DNA of 64,000 nucleotides from UBA993 sp964389365 (GCA_964389365.1 CAYMDO010000002.1:1-64000), one strand, 5' to 3'. Positions 27,712-37,416 are shown, counted from the first letter of the stretch. Notes: generated by a model not told the origin, from the sequence alone. Numbers and translations are program-made.

Positions 27712-28512
27712 TTAGAGATAGAGGTTGCGCCTGCTGAATACTATTACGCCCAGGCTGTAGAGAACTACTGCAACGGCGGCAAAGGGCAGGCAGATACCGA
27801 GTAATTCCTGCTTGCCGCTTACGATGGCGGTGGCATCGAAAAGTGAGTAAAGGGTTAGATACTTAAGCCAATCGTTGTTTCCGCCGATATTTTTTAACAT
27901 ATTGACGATAAAGAAGAAGACCGGGATTCCGCCCCCGAAAGCGAGGGAATACTTCGATTCATTAAAAATACAGGAAAAGAAGAAGCAGATTGAACTGACG
28001 GCCAGGGTCAGCAAAACTGTTACCAGGTTTAGCTCAGTGAAAGCGGGGATATCCATTTCGCCCGGGAACATCGCTTCACTGACAGCGATACCGATCGCCG
28101 CGGTTAATACCAGCAGCAGGGAGACGCTTAAAGCCAGGTAAAAGCCCTGGGTTGAAATAATCTTTGCCCGGCTGTTCGGCGTCGCCAGCAGAAAAGCCAT
28201 TGACCCCCGGTCCACCAGGACCGCCACCAGGCGGTTGGCCGCAATAATACAGTAGATCAGCGGAAACATGGTCACCAGGAAGCCGTAAAAATAAACAGCC
28301 ATAAAGGTTGTCAGGCTGGTTACCGGCATGTCATAACCGAAGGCCTCCATCATACCCTGCGGCAGGGCCTTCACATAAAGGTTCATGGCACCTATCGTTT
28401 CCGGGTCGTACATGCCAAGCATGATAACCATGTACATTAAGAGGACGGCAAAGAAGATCAGAAAAACCACCCAGTTTGATTTTGCTGTGGCTTTGAAGAG
28501 TGAAAAGTTCAC
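27712..28512 (-). CDS. ABC-2 type permease partnering MORN-ABC ATPase 1
   Basis: 266-residue integral membrane protein with about six hydrophobic segments: N-terminal VVFLIFFAVLLMYMVIMLG, then helices near residues 65-90, 105-125, 140-165, 175-195 and 235-260. GTG start at 28512 overlaps the ATPase stop by four bases (GTGA), so the two are translationally coupled. Together they form a minimal ABC-2 exporter in which the permease probably dimerises. Cargo unknown. Confidence 0.85.
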   Translation of the reverse strand: MNFSLFKATAKSNWVVFLIFFAVLLMYMVIMLGMYDPETIGAMNLYVKALPQGMMEAFGYDMPVTSLTTFMAVYFYGFLVTMFPLIYCIIAANRLVAVLVDRGSMAFLLATPNSRAKIISTQGFYLALSVSLLLVLTAAIGIAVSEAMFPGEMDIPAFTELNLVTVLLTLAVSSICFFFSCIFNESKYSLAFGGGIPVFFFIVNMLKNIGGNNDWLKYLTLYSLFDATAIVSGKQELLGICLPFAAVAVVLYSLGVIVFSRRNLYL

Positions 28513-29756
28513 CAGGGCATAACCTCCTGTCCGTAATATTTAAGGAAAAGCTGTTCCAAACCCTGGGTCACAACATCCAGACCGGTTACGCTGCACCGGG
28601 CAAGCGCAGCGGCAAACTGGTTGTAATTGTCTTTAACAATCACCTCGACAGTATTTTTACTGGCTTTTCCGAGCTCGAGGCCGGCGCGGCGCAGGTGCTC
28701 AATGTCCTCCGGTACGGCAAGGGAAACCAGGTATGTTTTGCGCTGTGATGATTTCAGCGAGTGGACATCTTCCAATGCAACCAGCCGCCCTTCGCGGATA
28801 ATGCCGGCCCGGTCGCAGGTGCGGTAAGTTTCCTCGAAATTGTGCGAAGACATGAGAAATGTTTTTCCCCGTTCCTTTTCTTCCAACACCAGCTCGACAA
28901 ATTCGTTTTGCATCAGCGGATCGAGGCCGCTGGTCGGCTCATCTAATATATAGACAGCAGGATCATGCATAAAAGCTGTGACAATGCCCAATTTCTGCTT
29001 CGTCCCCTTGGACATCTTGCGGATGCGGCCGGCTGGGTCCAGTTCCAGGCGGTCCAGCAGGCTGTCGCGGCGTTTTTTATTGTTATCGCCCCTTAAAGCA
29101 GAAACCAGGTTCAGAAACTGGGTGCCGGTCATCTCGTCAAAAAAGGTTATTTCGCCGGGCAGGTAACCGAGGCTTCGCTGGATCAGGTCGGAATCGCGCC
29201 AGCAGTCAAGGCCGTTGATTAAGCAGCTTCCTCTGGTTGGCCTGGTAAAACCGAGCAGGTTGCGGATAGTTGTTGTTTTGCCGGCCCCGTTAGGTCCGAG
29301 AAAACCGAAGGCTTCGCCCTGGCTGACGCTGAAGGTAAGGTCAAATATACCCTTGCCGCTTCGATATATAAATGTCAGCGATTCGATCCTGATCACTTGT
29401 TTTTGCCCTATCGGCCCGGCGTTAAGCTTACCCTGCTGTATTTCTGCCAGCGGTTTGATAAACCTGCCCTGTTCCCAGAGGCCGTCCGCAACCCTGCCGT
29501 CCGGGCTTAAATATTTTCCGCAGCCCTCCCGCTTGCCCTTATTTATTTCCCCCACGTAAACGCCGCCACTTGGATAGATAACCATGCCCCGGCCGTGGGG
29601 TTTTCCTTCCTGCCAGTCTCCTTCATAGCGGGTTCCGTCAGGCAAAATAAGGCTGCCTTTTCCCTGCGGCATACCGGAAGCGGTTTCTCCGCAGTATTCG
29701 CCCCCCAGCCAGGCTATGCACTTTTGCCCTCCGGGCCGGTTTGTTCCAACCATCAA
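28509..29756 (-). CDS. ABC transporter ATPase with N-terminal MORN repeats (system 1)
   Basis: 415 residues. Residues about 19-98 form an array of roughly 23-residue MORN units (GEYCGETASGMPQGKG; YEGDWQEGKPHGRGMVIYP; YVGEINKGKREGCGKYLS; final half unit LWEQGRFIK). After a short linker comes a complete ABC-2-type ATPase: Walker A GPNGAGKTTT (154-163), signature KMSKGTKQKLGIV, Walker B VYILDEPTSGLDP and the switch His in LMSSHNFEE. Start is TTG 29756 or ATG 29753. MORN modules in other proteins are linked to membrane or lipid contact; fusion to a transporter ATPase is unusual. A second system with the same layout is at 38938-42571. Confidence 0.9.
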   Translation of the reverse strand: MMVGTNRPGGQKCIAWLGGEYCGETASGMPQGKGSLILPDGTRYEGDWQEGKPHGRGMVIYPSGGVYVGEINKGKREGCGKYLSPDGRVADGLWEQGRFIKPLAEIQQGKLNAGPIGQKQVIRIESLTFIYRSGKGIFDLTFSVSQGEAFGFLGPNGAGKTTTIRNLLGFTRPTRGSCLINGLDCWRDSDLIQRSLGYLPGEITFFDEMTGTQFLNLVSALRGDNNKKRRDSLLDRLELDPAGRIRKMSKGTKQKLGIVTAFMHDPAVYILDEPTSGLDPLMQNEFVELVLEEKERGKTFLMSSHNFEETYRTCDRAGIIREGRLVALEDVHSLKSSQRKTYLVSLAVPEDIEHLRRAGLELGKASKNTVEVIVKDNYNQFAAALARCSVTGLDVVTQGLEQLFLKYYGQEVMPW

Positions 29757-30028
29757 AAGATCCCGCCTTTCAAGGCGCCCGCTTCTGCCAACCGAAAGCG
29801 CTTGTTATTACCAGGCCCGCAGATCAGCTTCTGCTCTGCTTTCAATAGTAATACCCTGTCAATAATATCACTAGTTCTCATAATTTAACAGTATTCCGGC
29901 AGATGTCTGCTGCTGTTGCTGCCAAAAGTTACTTATTTCAAATCAAGCGAAGTATAGTGTAAAGTTATTGCAGGGATTCAGCAGGTAAAGATATTTCTAA
30001 GATAGAAAGAGGAAACTCATATTCGCCA
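29757..30028. other. Intergenic region upstream of MORN-ABC system 1
   Basis: About 270 bases with no supported gene. It should contain the minus-strand promoter of the ABC operon. A TTGACA reads on the minus strand near 29849-29854, but without a well-spaced -10. Confidence 0.35.
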
Positions 30029-30399
30029 ATGAACAAATCCCCCCACTTAAGGAGGCAGAGGTTCCTCATGGAAATAGTTCGCGTAGTAGAAGAGATAGTC
30101 CTTTCAGTAGTTAGCAAAGTATTAAAAGTATTAGCAGGAGAGGTCAGTTACAGGAGCTCTGAAACAATCCTGAAGGAAAAACTGGACGGACTGCCCTTTT
30201 CCAGGTTATATCTGATTGTTACGAACAAAGGAGCGTAATTATCACCACCAATCTGGAGTTTAGCAAGTGGGTTCAAATCTTCCATGAAGAGCAGGTAACC
30301 ACTGCGATGAACAATCGCCTGGTCCATCATGGCTATCTCTTAATTTTTGATGGCCAAAGTTACAGAATCAAGAATTCGTTGATGAAAGTTGAAGCGTAA
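30029..30399 (+). pseudogene. istB: Composite insertion-sequence remnant including an IstB C-terminus
   Basis: From about 30194 to the TAA at 30397-30399 the frame reads QVISDCYEQRSVIITTNLEF, SKWVQIFHEEQ, NRLVHHGYLLIFDGQSYRIK, matching the C-terminal end of IS21-type helper ATPase IstB (YERGS-hITTN, W--hF, RLhHH-h-hhGeSYR). The rest of istB, and istA, are missing. Upstream, in a different frame, is a small start (ATG 30068 behind AAGGAGG) encoding MEIVRVVEEIVLSVVSKVLK, possibly the N-terminus of a UPF0236-like transposase; that part is tentative. This is mobile-element debris. Confidence 0.65.
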
Positions 30400-30590
30400 A
30401 AATTTCCTAAAGGGTTGCTGTTTTGCTAAATTGCAAAAACAGGGAAAAAGTGATTGTAAAAAACACAGAAAGAGCCATAACCTCTTAGCAGACGAATAAG
30501 TTGATAGATTAGTGACCTATCGTGAAATTTCCTTCAAACAAAGATCATATGTGCGGAAAATTGAATCTGCCAGAATGCGACTGTTGATGC

Positions 30591-30617
30591 AACACAAAAG
30601 AACCGTCCCCTTGTGTT
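30591..30617. repeat. REP-like palindrome
   Basis: AACACAA (30591-30597) and TTGTGTT (30611-30617) flank AAGAACCGTCCCC. Short palindromes with a GGGGACGGTTCTTTTGTG-type core occur dispersed in many bacterial genomes, often with REP-associated transposases. Here it is followed by a T-rich run (30616-30628), so it could also act as a terminator. No second copy was found in this window. Confidence 0.45.
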
Positions 30618-30757
30618 TTAGTTTTTTTATGGGATTTTGCTTAACGGCGCATTCAAGCTTGCAAGGCGTTTGCCGTTGGCATAGAATAAATTATGCATTG
30701 CCTGGTTCAATGCCGAAATGCTTACCCGGTTACTCTGTTGAAAGGATTTTTGGCGGT

Positions 30758-31720
30758 ATGAAAAAAATTGCGGTTATCACCAGCGGCGGAGATGCGCCGG
30801 GCATGAACGCGGCAGTACGGGCGGTCACACGTACGGGAATCTATCTCGGTTACCGGGTATGCGGAATCCAACGCGGTTTTGCCGGTCTGCTTAACGGCAA
30901 TCCGGTAATTGATTTCGAACTGGGCTCGGTTGCTGATATTATCCAGCGCGGCGGAACATTTCTTCTTACCGCCCGATCGCCGGAAATGTATCAGGCTGAA
31001 TCACAGGCGAAGGCCGCTGAGCATTTGAAAAACGAAGGCGTTGACTGCCTGATTGTCATTGGGGGCGAGGGCTCATTTAAGGGGGCGATGACCCTTGAAA
31101 AACTGGGGGTACGGACGATTTGTATCCCCGGGACAATTGACAATGATATAAACGGCACCGATCTAACAATCGGTTTTGATACGGCTGTCAACACCATTCT
31201 TGATGCAATCAACCGGCTGCGCGATACGGCCACCTCGCATGAAAGAGTTTTTCTGCTGGAGGTGATGGGGCGCCATACCGGTTACCTGGCCCTTTCTGCC
31301 GGCCTGGCGGGCGGCGCTGAGTCGATTGTGGTCCCCGAGATTGAGTACAACCTTGCTGAAATTTGCTGCAGGATCATGCGCGGCATAAAGAGGGACAAAA
31401 CGCACAGTATTATTGTCGTTGCTGAAGGTGCTGCCAATGTATATGAAATGAACGAAGCAATCAAACAGCAGATCAATGTTGAAACCAGGGTTACCGTGCT
31501 GGGGCACATTCAGCGCGGCGGCAGCCCCAGCGCAGTTGACAGGCTGCTCGGCAGCCGGATGGGGGCTGCTGCAGTAGAATGGCTGGCTGAAGGCAGGAGC
31601 GGCTATTTTACAGCTCTAAAAGGGCAGGATATTGTCCCGGTTTCAATAGACAGCTGCTTTGCCGAACGGAAGCCGTTTCCGGAAGATCTATATCGCCTGG
31701 CGCTAATCCTATCCCGCTAA
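30758..31720 (+). CDS. pfkA: ATP-dependent 6-phosphofructokinase
   Basis: Phosphorylates fructose 6-phosphate to the 1,6-bisphosphate in glycolysis. The ATG at 30758, behind GAAAGGAT, gives a 320-residue PfkA of standard length; the long upstream extension of the frame is rejected. Motifs: ITSGGDAPGMNAAVRA at the N-terminus, the ATP-site region IGGEGSFKGA, the catalytic PGTIDNDI and the substrate-site EVMGRHTGYLAL. An unusual detail is VIGGEGS where many PfkAs have VIGGDGS. About 350 bases upstream hold only IS debris and a REP-like palindrome. Confidence 0.95.
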   Translation: MKKIAVITSGGDAPGMNAAVRAVTRTGIYLGYRVCGIQRGFAGLLNGNPVIDFELGSVADIIQRGGTFLLTARSPEMYQAESQAKAAEHLKNEGVDCLIVIGGEGSFKGAMTLEKLGVRTICIPGTIDNDINGTDLTIGFDTAVNTILDAINRLRDTATSHERVFLLEVMGRHTGYLALSAGLAGGAESIVVPEIEYNLAEICCRIMRGIKRDKTHSIIVVAEGAANVYEMNEAIKQQINVETRVTVLGHIQRGGSPSAVDRLLGSRMGAAAVEWLAEGRSGYFTALKGQDIVPVSIDSCFAERKPFPEDLYRLALILSR

Positions 31721-31799
31721 ATGTCCAATATCTATAATGGTGCAGTAATATTCCGTCAAGTTATTCTTTTTAATAACATAGCTCAGGAAGGGGACTTAT

Positions 31800-33500
31800 A
31801 TGAATAAGCCTGAAATTTATTACGAGGTTAAGGCGCAGCGGGGTCCAAGCCTGCGCTGCAAGGGTTGGAAGCAGGAAACTATCTTAAGGATGCTGGAAAA
31901 CAACATGGAGAACGCCGAAAAACCTGAAGAGCTGGTTATTTACGGCGGCATCGGTAAGTGCGCGCGCAACTAGGAATCCTATCATGCCATTGTCAAGGCT
32001 TTAAAAGAGCTGGAAAATGATGAAACGCTGGTCATGCAGTCGGGTATGCCGGTGGCTGTATTCAAAACACACCGCCTGGCCCCGCGGGTGGTGATGGCCA
32101 ACACAAATATCATGAAGGCCGACTGGCCCACCTTTTACGACCTGCAGGATAAAAACCTGACTATCTTTGCCCAGTATACTGCCGGCCCCTGGGAATATAT
32201 CGGCACACAGGGGGTAATCCAGAGGACCTTTGAGACCCTTTCGGCGGTGGCCAGAAAATGCTACGGAGATTCGCTGGCCGGTAAAATATTGCTGACTGCC
32301 GGCGCCGGAGGGATGGGAGGCAACCAGACCCGGGCGATGACCATGCACGGCGGGGTAGCAATTTTATGTGATGTAAACCGTGATATAATCGAGCGCCGGA
32401 TCAGCAAGAAATTTATTGATGTTATGGCCGGTTCGCTGGAAGAAGCGATCAGTATGGCTCAGGACTATGCTGCCAGGAATGAAGCGATCGGCATCGGCCT
32501 GGTCGGCAACGCAGCGGACATTTTTGAAGAAGCGCTTAAAAAAGGGTTTAAACCCGATATAGTTACCGAAATGTGCCCCTGTCATGATCCTTTCTCCTAC
32601 ATTCCTTCCGGGTACAGCCCCCGGGAGGCGGATGAATTGCGGGCCGCAGACCGGAACCTTTACCTGGAAAAGGCGCGCGAAACGATGATCAGGCAGCTTA
32701 AAGCTATGAACCGGTTTTACGGGCTGGGGGTGCCGACTTTTGAATACGGCACCAGCATTCGCAAGGAATGCCGTGACGGCGGGATGCCGGAAAAGGAAGC
32801 TATGACGATTCCCGGTTTTGTAGCCGAGTACATCAGGCCTCTCTTCTGCGAAGGCCGCGGACCCTTCCGCTGGATCTGCGTTTCCGGGGAGGCCGAAGAT
32901 TTGAGGAAGCTTGATGATCTCTGCCTGGAAATGTTTGCCGACGACCTGCTCGTTACCCGCTGGATCAAGCTGGCCCGCCGGGATATCCCGATTGAGGCGC
33001 TGCCGGCCCGGATCTGCTACCTCGGTTTCGGCCAGCGCAAAAGATTTGCCCTGGCGGTCAATGCCCTGATCCGGACCGGTGAGGTGAAGGGCCCGGTCGC
33101 ATTCTCCCGGGATAACCTTGATTCCGGCTCCATCGTTAACCCCACCTTCGAATCGGAGAATATGCCGGACGGCAGCGACCTGATTTCAGACTGGCCCATG
33201 TTGAACGGCCTGCTTAATGCCGCGGGGATGTCGGACTTGATCGCCATCCAGGCAAATTATTCGATGGGGGAAGCGGTTCACACCGGGGTAACGATGATTG
33301 CCGACGGAACTGACGAGGCTGATTTACGGCTTTCTGTCTGCATGACAGTCGATTCCGGCATCGGCGTTGTACGCCATGCCCAGGCCGGTTACGAAACGGC
33401 GAAGGAAGTAGCCGATGGCCGGGGCAAGCTGACCGGCGAAAATATAAAAGTGCCGCTCTGGTGGATCCCGAAAGCCACCTTTGGGCCGCAGGATCTGTAA
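31800..33500 (+). pseudogene. hutU: Urocanate hydratase interrupted by an amber codon
   Basis: Second enzyme of histidine degradation, converting urocanate to imidazolonepropionate. ATG at 31800 behind AGGAAGGGG. The frame is otherwise complete (567 codons): LRCKGWKQETILRMLENN, then GKCARN followed by TAG at 31971-31973 (codon 58) where the family has Trp, then 508 further codons without a lesion, including TAGAGGMGGNQTRAMTM and YSMGEAVHTGVTMIADGT. TGG to TAG is a single transition. Unless the amber is read through or translation restarts internally, the enzyme is lost. Confidence 0.85.
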
Positions 33501-33526
33501 ACACCCGCCGCTCGCAAAATATTTGA

Positions 33527-34233
33527 AGCAGCAGCCGGGCGACCTGTAAAGAGGCAGCAGTAGCCGGGCTTAACCTTGCTGAATACTGTGACGCCTGGTG
33601 TGATGATGGTTACTACAGCGCCGCCGAGTGCGAAAAGATCTTAAATATTGCCCTGGATTATGGACTCAAACCCAAAATTCACACCGATGCCTATTCTTAC
33701 ATTGGCGGCTCCGACCTGGCGGCTGAAATGCAGATGGTTTCGGCCGATCACCTCAACTACACCCCCCGGCGGTGATGAAAAAACTGTCGTCTGCAGGAGT
33801 AGTCGGGGTACTGATGCCCGCGCTCGATTTCGCCGTCAGGCATCCGCGCCCCTTTGATTACCTGGCTATGAAAGAGCAGGGTTTAATTGTGGCGCTCGCC
33901 ACAAACCACTGTCCCGGCTGTTGGGCCGAGTCGATGCAGTTTGTAATGGCACTGGCCTGCCGTCTCTATCGGATGAGCCCGGCAGAGGCGCTGCATGCAG
34001 CGACTGCCGGGGCGGCAAAAGCGCTTGGAATCGATAAGGATTACGGCAGCCTGGAAGCCGGTAAATTTGCGGATTTTCAAATCTGGGATGTTCCAAGTTA
34101 CGAGCATGTTATCTGCCGCCTCGGCGCCAATGTTGTGGAAAAGGTAATTAAAAAGGGTAGATTGCTGGTTGACAACAGCATCAGCGAGATTGCCCTCGAG
34201 TCCGGTGATGACCGGAACCGCTTAACTGATTGA
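33527..34233 (+). pseudogene. hutI: Imidazolonepropionase remnant, 5'-deleted and frameshifted
   Basis: Third enzyme of the histidine pathway. The readable homology begins at VAGLNLAEYCDAWCDDGYYS, so roughly the N-terminal half is missing, and no start codon fits. After MVSADHLNY the frame breaks at a run of six C (33762-33767) and continues one frame over as VMKKLSSAGVVGVLMP, LATNHCPGCWAESM, LHAATAGAAKALG to 34233. It lies between hutU and hutH in the expected operon order. Non-functional by inspection. Confidence 0.8.
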
Positions 34234-34260
34234 AATCATGGCAGCAAGGAGTAAATAACG

Positions 34261-35786
34261 ATGACTGTAACCATCGATGGGAAAAGCCTTACCCTGGAAC
34301 AGGTTGTCAGGGTGGCCAGGTATAACGAAGATGTTGAACTGGCAGAAACAGCTTATGACTGCATCAATCGCTCGCGGGAGCTGGTTGAGCGGATCGTGGC
34401 GGAAAAGCGTTCGGTTTACGGTGTTAATACCGGTTTTGGCCTGCTCAGCAATGTTTCTATCACCGACGAGGAGATCAATTAGCTCCAGTACAACCTGGTT
34501 GTCAGCTGCGTGGCTGGTGTTGGCGAACCGTTCCCGGAAGAAGTGGTACGGGCGATGCTTTTTTTGCGTTCCAACTCGCTGTCCTCCGGCTGCTCAGGGG
34601 TCAGGCCGATCATTGTTGAAACGATGCTGGCCATGCTCAGCAAGGGAGTCCACCCCGTGGTGCCGCAAAAAGGTTCAGTCGGCGCCAGCGGTGATTTAGC
34701 CCCCCTGGCGCACCTGGCGCTGGTGCTCATCGGACGCGGTGAAGCCCTGTATAAAGGGCGTTTGGTGCCGGGCGGAGAGGCTATGAAACAGGCCGGGATC
34801 GAACCCGTTGTGTTAAAGGCGAAGGAAGGCCTTTCCCTTTGCAACGGAACCCAGGCGATGACCGCAGCCGGCGCTCTCGCTGTTTACGATGCTTTAAAGA
34901 TGGCACGCTACGCGGATCTCTTTGGCGCGCTTTCGGCAGAGGCACTGGAGGCAGTGTTGATGGCGTACGATCCAAAAATCCATGCTGTCAGGCCTCACCC
35001 GGGCCAGATCGAAACCGCCGCCAACCTCAGGGAAATGTTAAGGGGCAGTGAGATCCTGGCCCACCCATCGTCAAGCCGGGTTCAGGATGCCTACTCGCTG
35101 CGCTGCATGCCCCAGGTGCACGGGGCTTCCAAGGATGCCATCGACTATGTGAAGCAGGTAATCGAAAGAGAAATTAATTCGGTTACCGATAACCCGCTGG
35201 TCTTCGCCGATACCGGCGAGGTGCTTTCCGGGGGCAATTTTCACGGCCAGCCGGTAGCCCTGGCCCTCGATTTCTGGCTATTGCCCTCGCCGAGCTGGCC
35301 AATATTTCGCAGCTCAGGGTTGAAAGGCTGACCAACCCGGCGCTGAGCATGGGGCTGCCTGCTTTCCTGATCGAAAAAAGCGGGTTGAACGACGGCTTCA
35401 TGGTTGCCCAGTATACCGCCGCCGCCTTAGTCAGCGAAAACAAGATTCTGGCCCATCCGGCAAGCGTGGATTCCATTCCCACATCGGCTGACCAGGAAGA
35501 TCACGTCAGCATGGGTACCACGGCGGCCCGCAAATGCCGCGAAGTGCTGGAGAACCTGCGCTATGTCCTGGCTATCGAAGCTATCTGTGCCTGCCAGGGG
35601 ATCGACCTCAGAAAGAAAAAGCCGTCACCCGTGCTGCAAAAAGCCTGCCGTATAATCAGGGAGAGGGTCAGCTTTATGGCGGCGGACCGGGAAATGAGCA
35701 AAGATTTTGAGGCGGTGGTAGCGTTGATTAAGGATGATGCCTTTAATATTGCAAATTTGCTGGGCGGGCTTGCGGGTAAGGTGTGA
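34261..35786 (+). pseudogene. hutH: Histidine ammonia-lyase with amber codon and frameshift
   Basis: First enzyme of histidine degradation. ATG at 34261 behind AAGGAG. N-terminal part KRSVYGVNTGFGLLSN is intact, then TAG at 34480-34482 (codon 74) just before LQYNLVVSCVAGVGEPF. The MIO-forming triad Ala-Ser-Gly survives in KGSVGASGDLAPLAHLAL. Near 35273 one base is missing (TTC-CTG became TTCTG), shifting LDFLAIALAELANIS out of frame; the rest (NPALSMGLPAFLIEK, to GGLAGKV) continues in the next frame to 35786. Two independent lesions. Confidence 0.85.
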
Positions 35787-35907
35787 AATTTTAGCTATGC
35801 ATGAAAATCTTTAATAACTGCTTAAAGTAGTATTAACATGGAAACATCTAGCTATTATAATAAAAATGTAAAAGAAGGCAGGTCCATTAATCTGCAGGAA
35901 GGATCTG

Positions 35908-36246
35908 GTGGTTGTCGGAAAATATACGGACTTCACTCGTGCTGTAATCGGTCTTTTGATGTCTGCGGCTGGAGGGTTGGCGTTTGTGTTGGCTTTTCCG
36001 CCCTACGAAATTTGGCCCCTTGCATTTATCGGCTTTATTCCTGTCCTGCTGGCTCAATACAGGATTATGCCGCCTAAGCTTTCATCCCTGGCTTCGGCGG
36101 CGGCCATCGGCATTTGGCTGCAGGGTTATCTGGGGCCGGTTTTTGCACCGATTGGAACTTTTATGGTTTGGCTGGCGCTGGCCGGGTTGGCATTTTTTAC
36201 ATGCGGGAGCTCCTGGCTGATCAAAAAAGGCAGGCAGCAAACATAG
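35908..36246 (+). CDS. Lnt-like N-terminal membrane fragment
   Basis: 112 residues from GTG at 35908 behind GGAAGGA, with three or four hydrophobic segments. GGLAFVLAFPPYEIWPLAF and IGFIPVLLAQYRI resemble the N-terminus of apolipoprotein N-acyltransferase (Lnt), but the nitrilase-like catalytic domain (some 300 residues) is absent and the frame ends at TAG. It may be a truncated relic or an independent small membrane protein. It follows the broken hut operon. Confidence 0.45.
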   Translation: MVVGKYTDFTRAVIGLLMSAAGGLAFVLAFPPYEIWPLAFIGFIPVLLAQYRIMPPKLSSLASAAAIGIWLQGYLGPVFAPIGTFMVWLALAGLAFFTCGSSWLIKKGRQQT

Positions 36247-36312
36247 AAGAAGGAGTTGGTTGCCGGCCCCTTCATCACCTGTTAAGCTAAATACAAGTAA
36301 GGAGAGCCTCTG

Positions 36313-37416
36313 TTGCTTAACACCGTGCACAAGCTGTATTTCCGTGATGCGAGAAATTTGGATCAAATCGAAGATCAGAGCATTGACCTGGTCGTCACAT
36401 CACCGCCCTATCCGATGATCGAAATGTGGGACGAACAATTTTGCGGCATGAATCCTTTAATCGGTTATAACCTCGAAACCGGTGACTATAACGGCGCGTT
36501 TGAAGCGATGCACCGGGTCCTTGATGGGGTCTGGCACGAGCTGTGGCGTGTTATGAAAGAAGGAGCTTTTGCCTGTATCAATATCGGTGATGCTACCAGG
36601 ACTGTTAACAACAGATTTCAGCTCTTTGCGAATCATGCCAGGGTTCAGCGCAAGTTCCATGAGCTTGGGTTTGACACCCTGCCGCTTGTTATCTGGCGCA
36701 AGCAGACAAACGCCCCCAATAAGTTTATGGGGTCCGGAATGCTGCCTGCCGGCGCTTATATTACTTTAGAGCACGAATATATACTAATATTCAGGAAGGG
36801 CGGCAAAAGGCTATTTAAAAGTGCCGAAAGTAAATCGAGGCGGATGCAAAGCAGTATTTTCTGGGAAGAACGCAATGCCTGGTTCTCCGACCTTTGGGAT
36901 TTCAAAGGGGTAAAACAGGGTACCAACAGCAGAGAACTGCGAAGCCGCACTGCTGCTTTTCCTTTAACCCTGCCATTTCGCTTAGTCAACATGTTCTCGT
37001 TAGTCGGGGACAGGGTTCTTGATCCATTTATAGGTACCGGCACAACTGTGCTGTCGGCAATCGCCGCCGGGAGAAATAGCGTTGGTTACGAGTTGGATGA
37101 ACGTTTTGCCCCGGTGCTGCAGGAGCTGATAATGAACAGTTTGCCTGCCCTGCAAAAAGTTAACATTGACAGGGTTCATGCCCATCTCGCTTTTATTCAA
37201 ACCTGCAGGGCCGGAAGCAAAGAGCTGAAATACCGCAATTCTTATTTTGGTTTTCCCGTGATGACAGCCCAGGAAAAGGAACTGCAGCTGTGCTTTGCCA
37301 GCCAGGTTGAAATAGGTGGTGATCACCTTTTCCGAGCCTCATATTATGACGACCATTTTATCAAATCAATCTCTCCGAAAGACCTGATCCCGCGTGTCAG
37401 GGGGACGGGGGTTTGA
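36313..37416 (+). CDS. Site-specific DNA methyltransferase (beta-class, N4-cytosine or N6-adenine)
   Basis: 367 residues. The catalytic motif IV TSPPYP is at about residues 29-34 and the AdoMet motif I DPFIGTGTTVLSA at about residue 237, giving the beta-class order. SPPY is commonest among N4-cytosine enzymes, though N6-adenine is possible. TTG start at 36313 behind AAGGAGAG. No restriction endonuclease or specificity subunit is adjacent, so it is an orphan or a relic of a restriction-modification system. Confidence 0.8.
   Translation: MLNTVHKLYFRDARNLDQIEDQSIDLVVTSPPYPMIEMWDEQFCGMNPLIGYNLETGDYNGAFEAMHRVLDGVWHELWRVMKEGAFACINIGDATRTVNNRFQLFANHARVQRKFHELGFDTLPLVIWRKQTNAPNKFMGSGMLPAGAYITLEHEYILIFRKGGKRLFKSAESKSRRMQSSIFWEERNAWFSDLWDFKGVKQGTNSRELRSRTAAFPLTLPFRLVNMFSLVGDRVLDPFIGTGTTVLSAIAAGRNSVGYELDERFAPVLQELIMNSLPALQKVNIDRVHAHLAFIQTCRAGSKELKYRNSYFGFPVMTAQEKELQLCFASQVEIGGDHLFRASYYDDHFIKSISPKDLIPRVRGTGV

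Noticed and set aside
30512..30757. N-terminal extension of pfkA
   Set aside because: It would span the REP-like palindrome and add 82 residues absent from PfkA; ATG at 30758 gives the exact family start.
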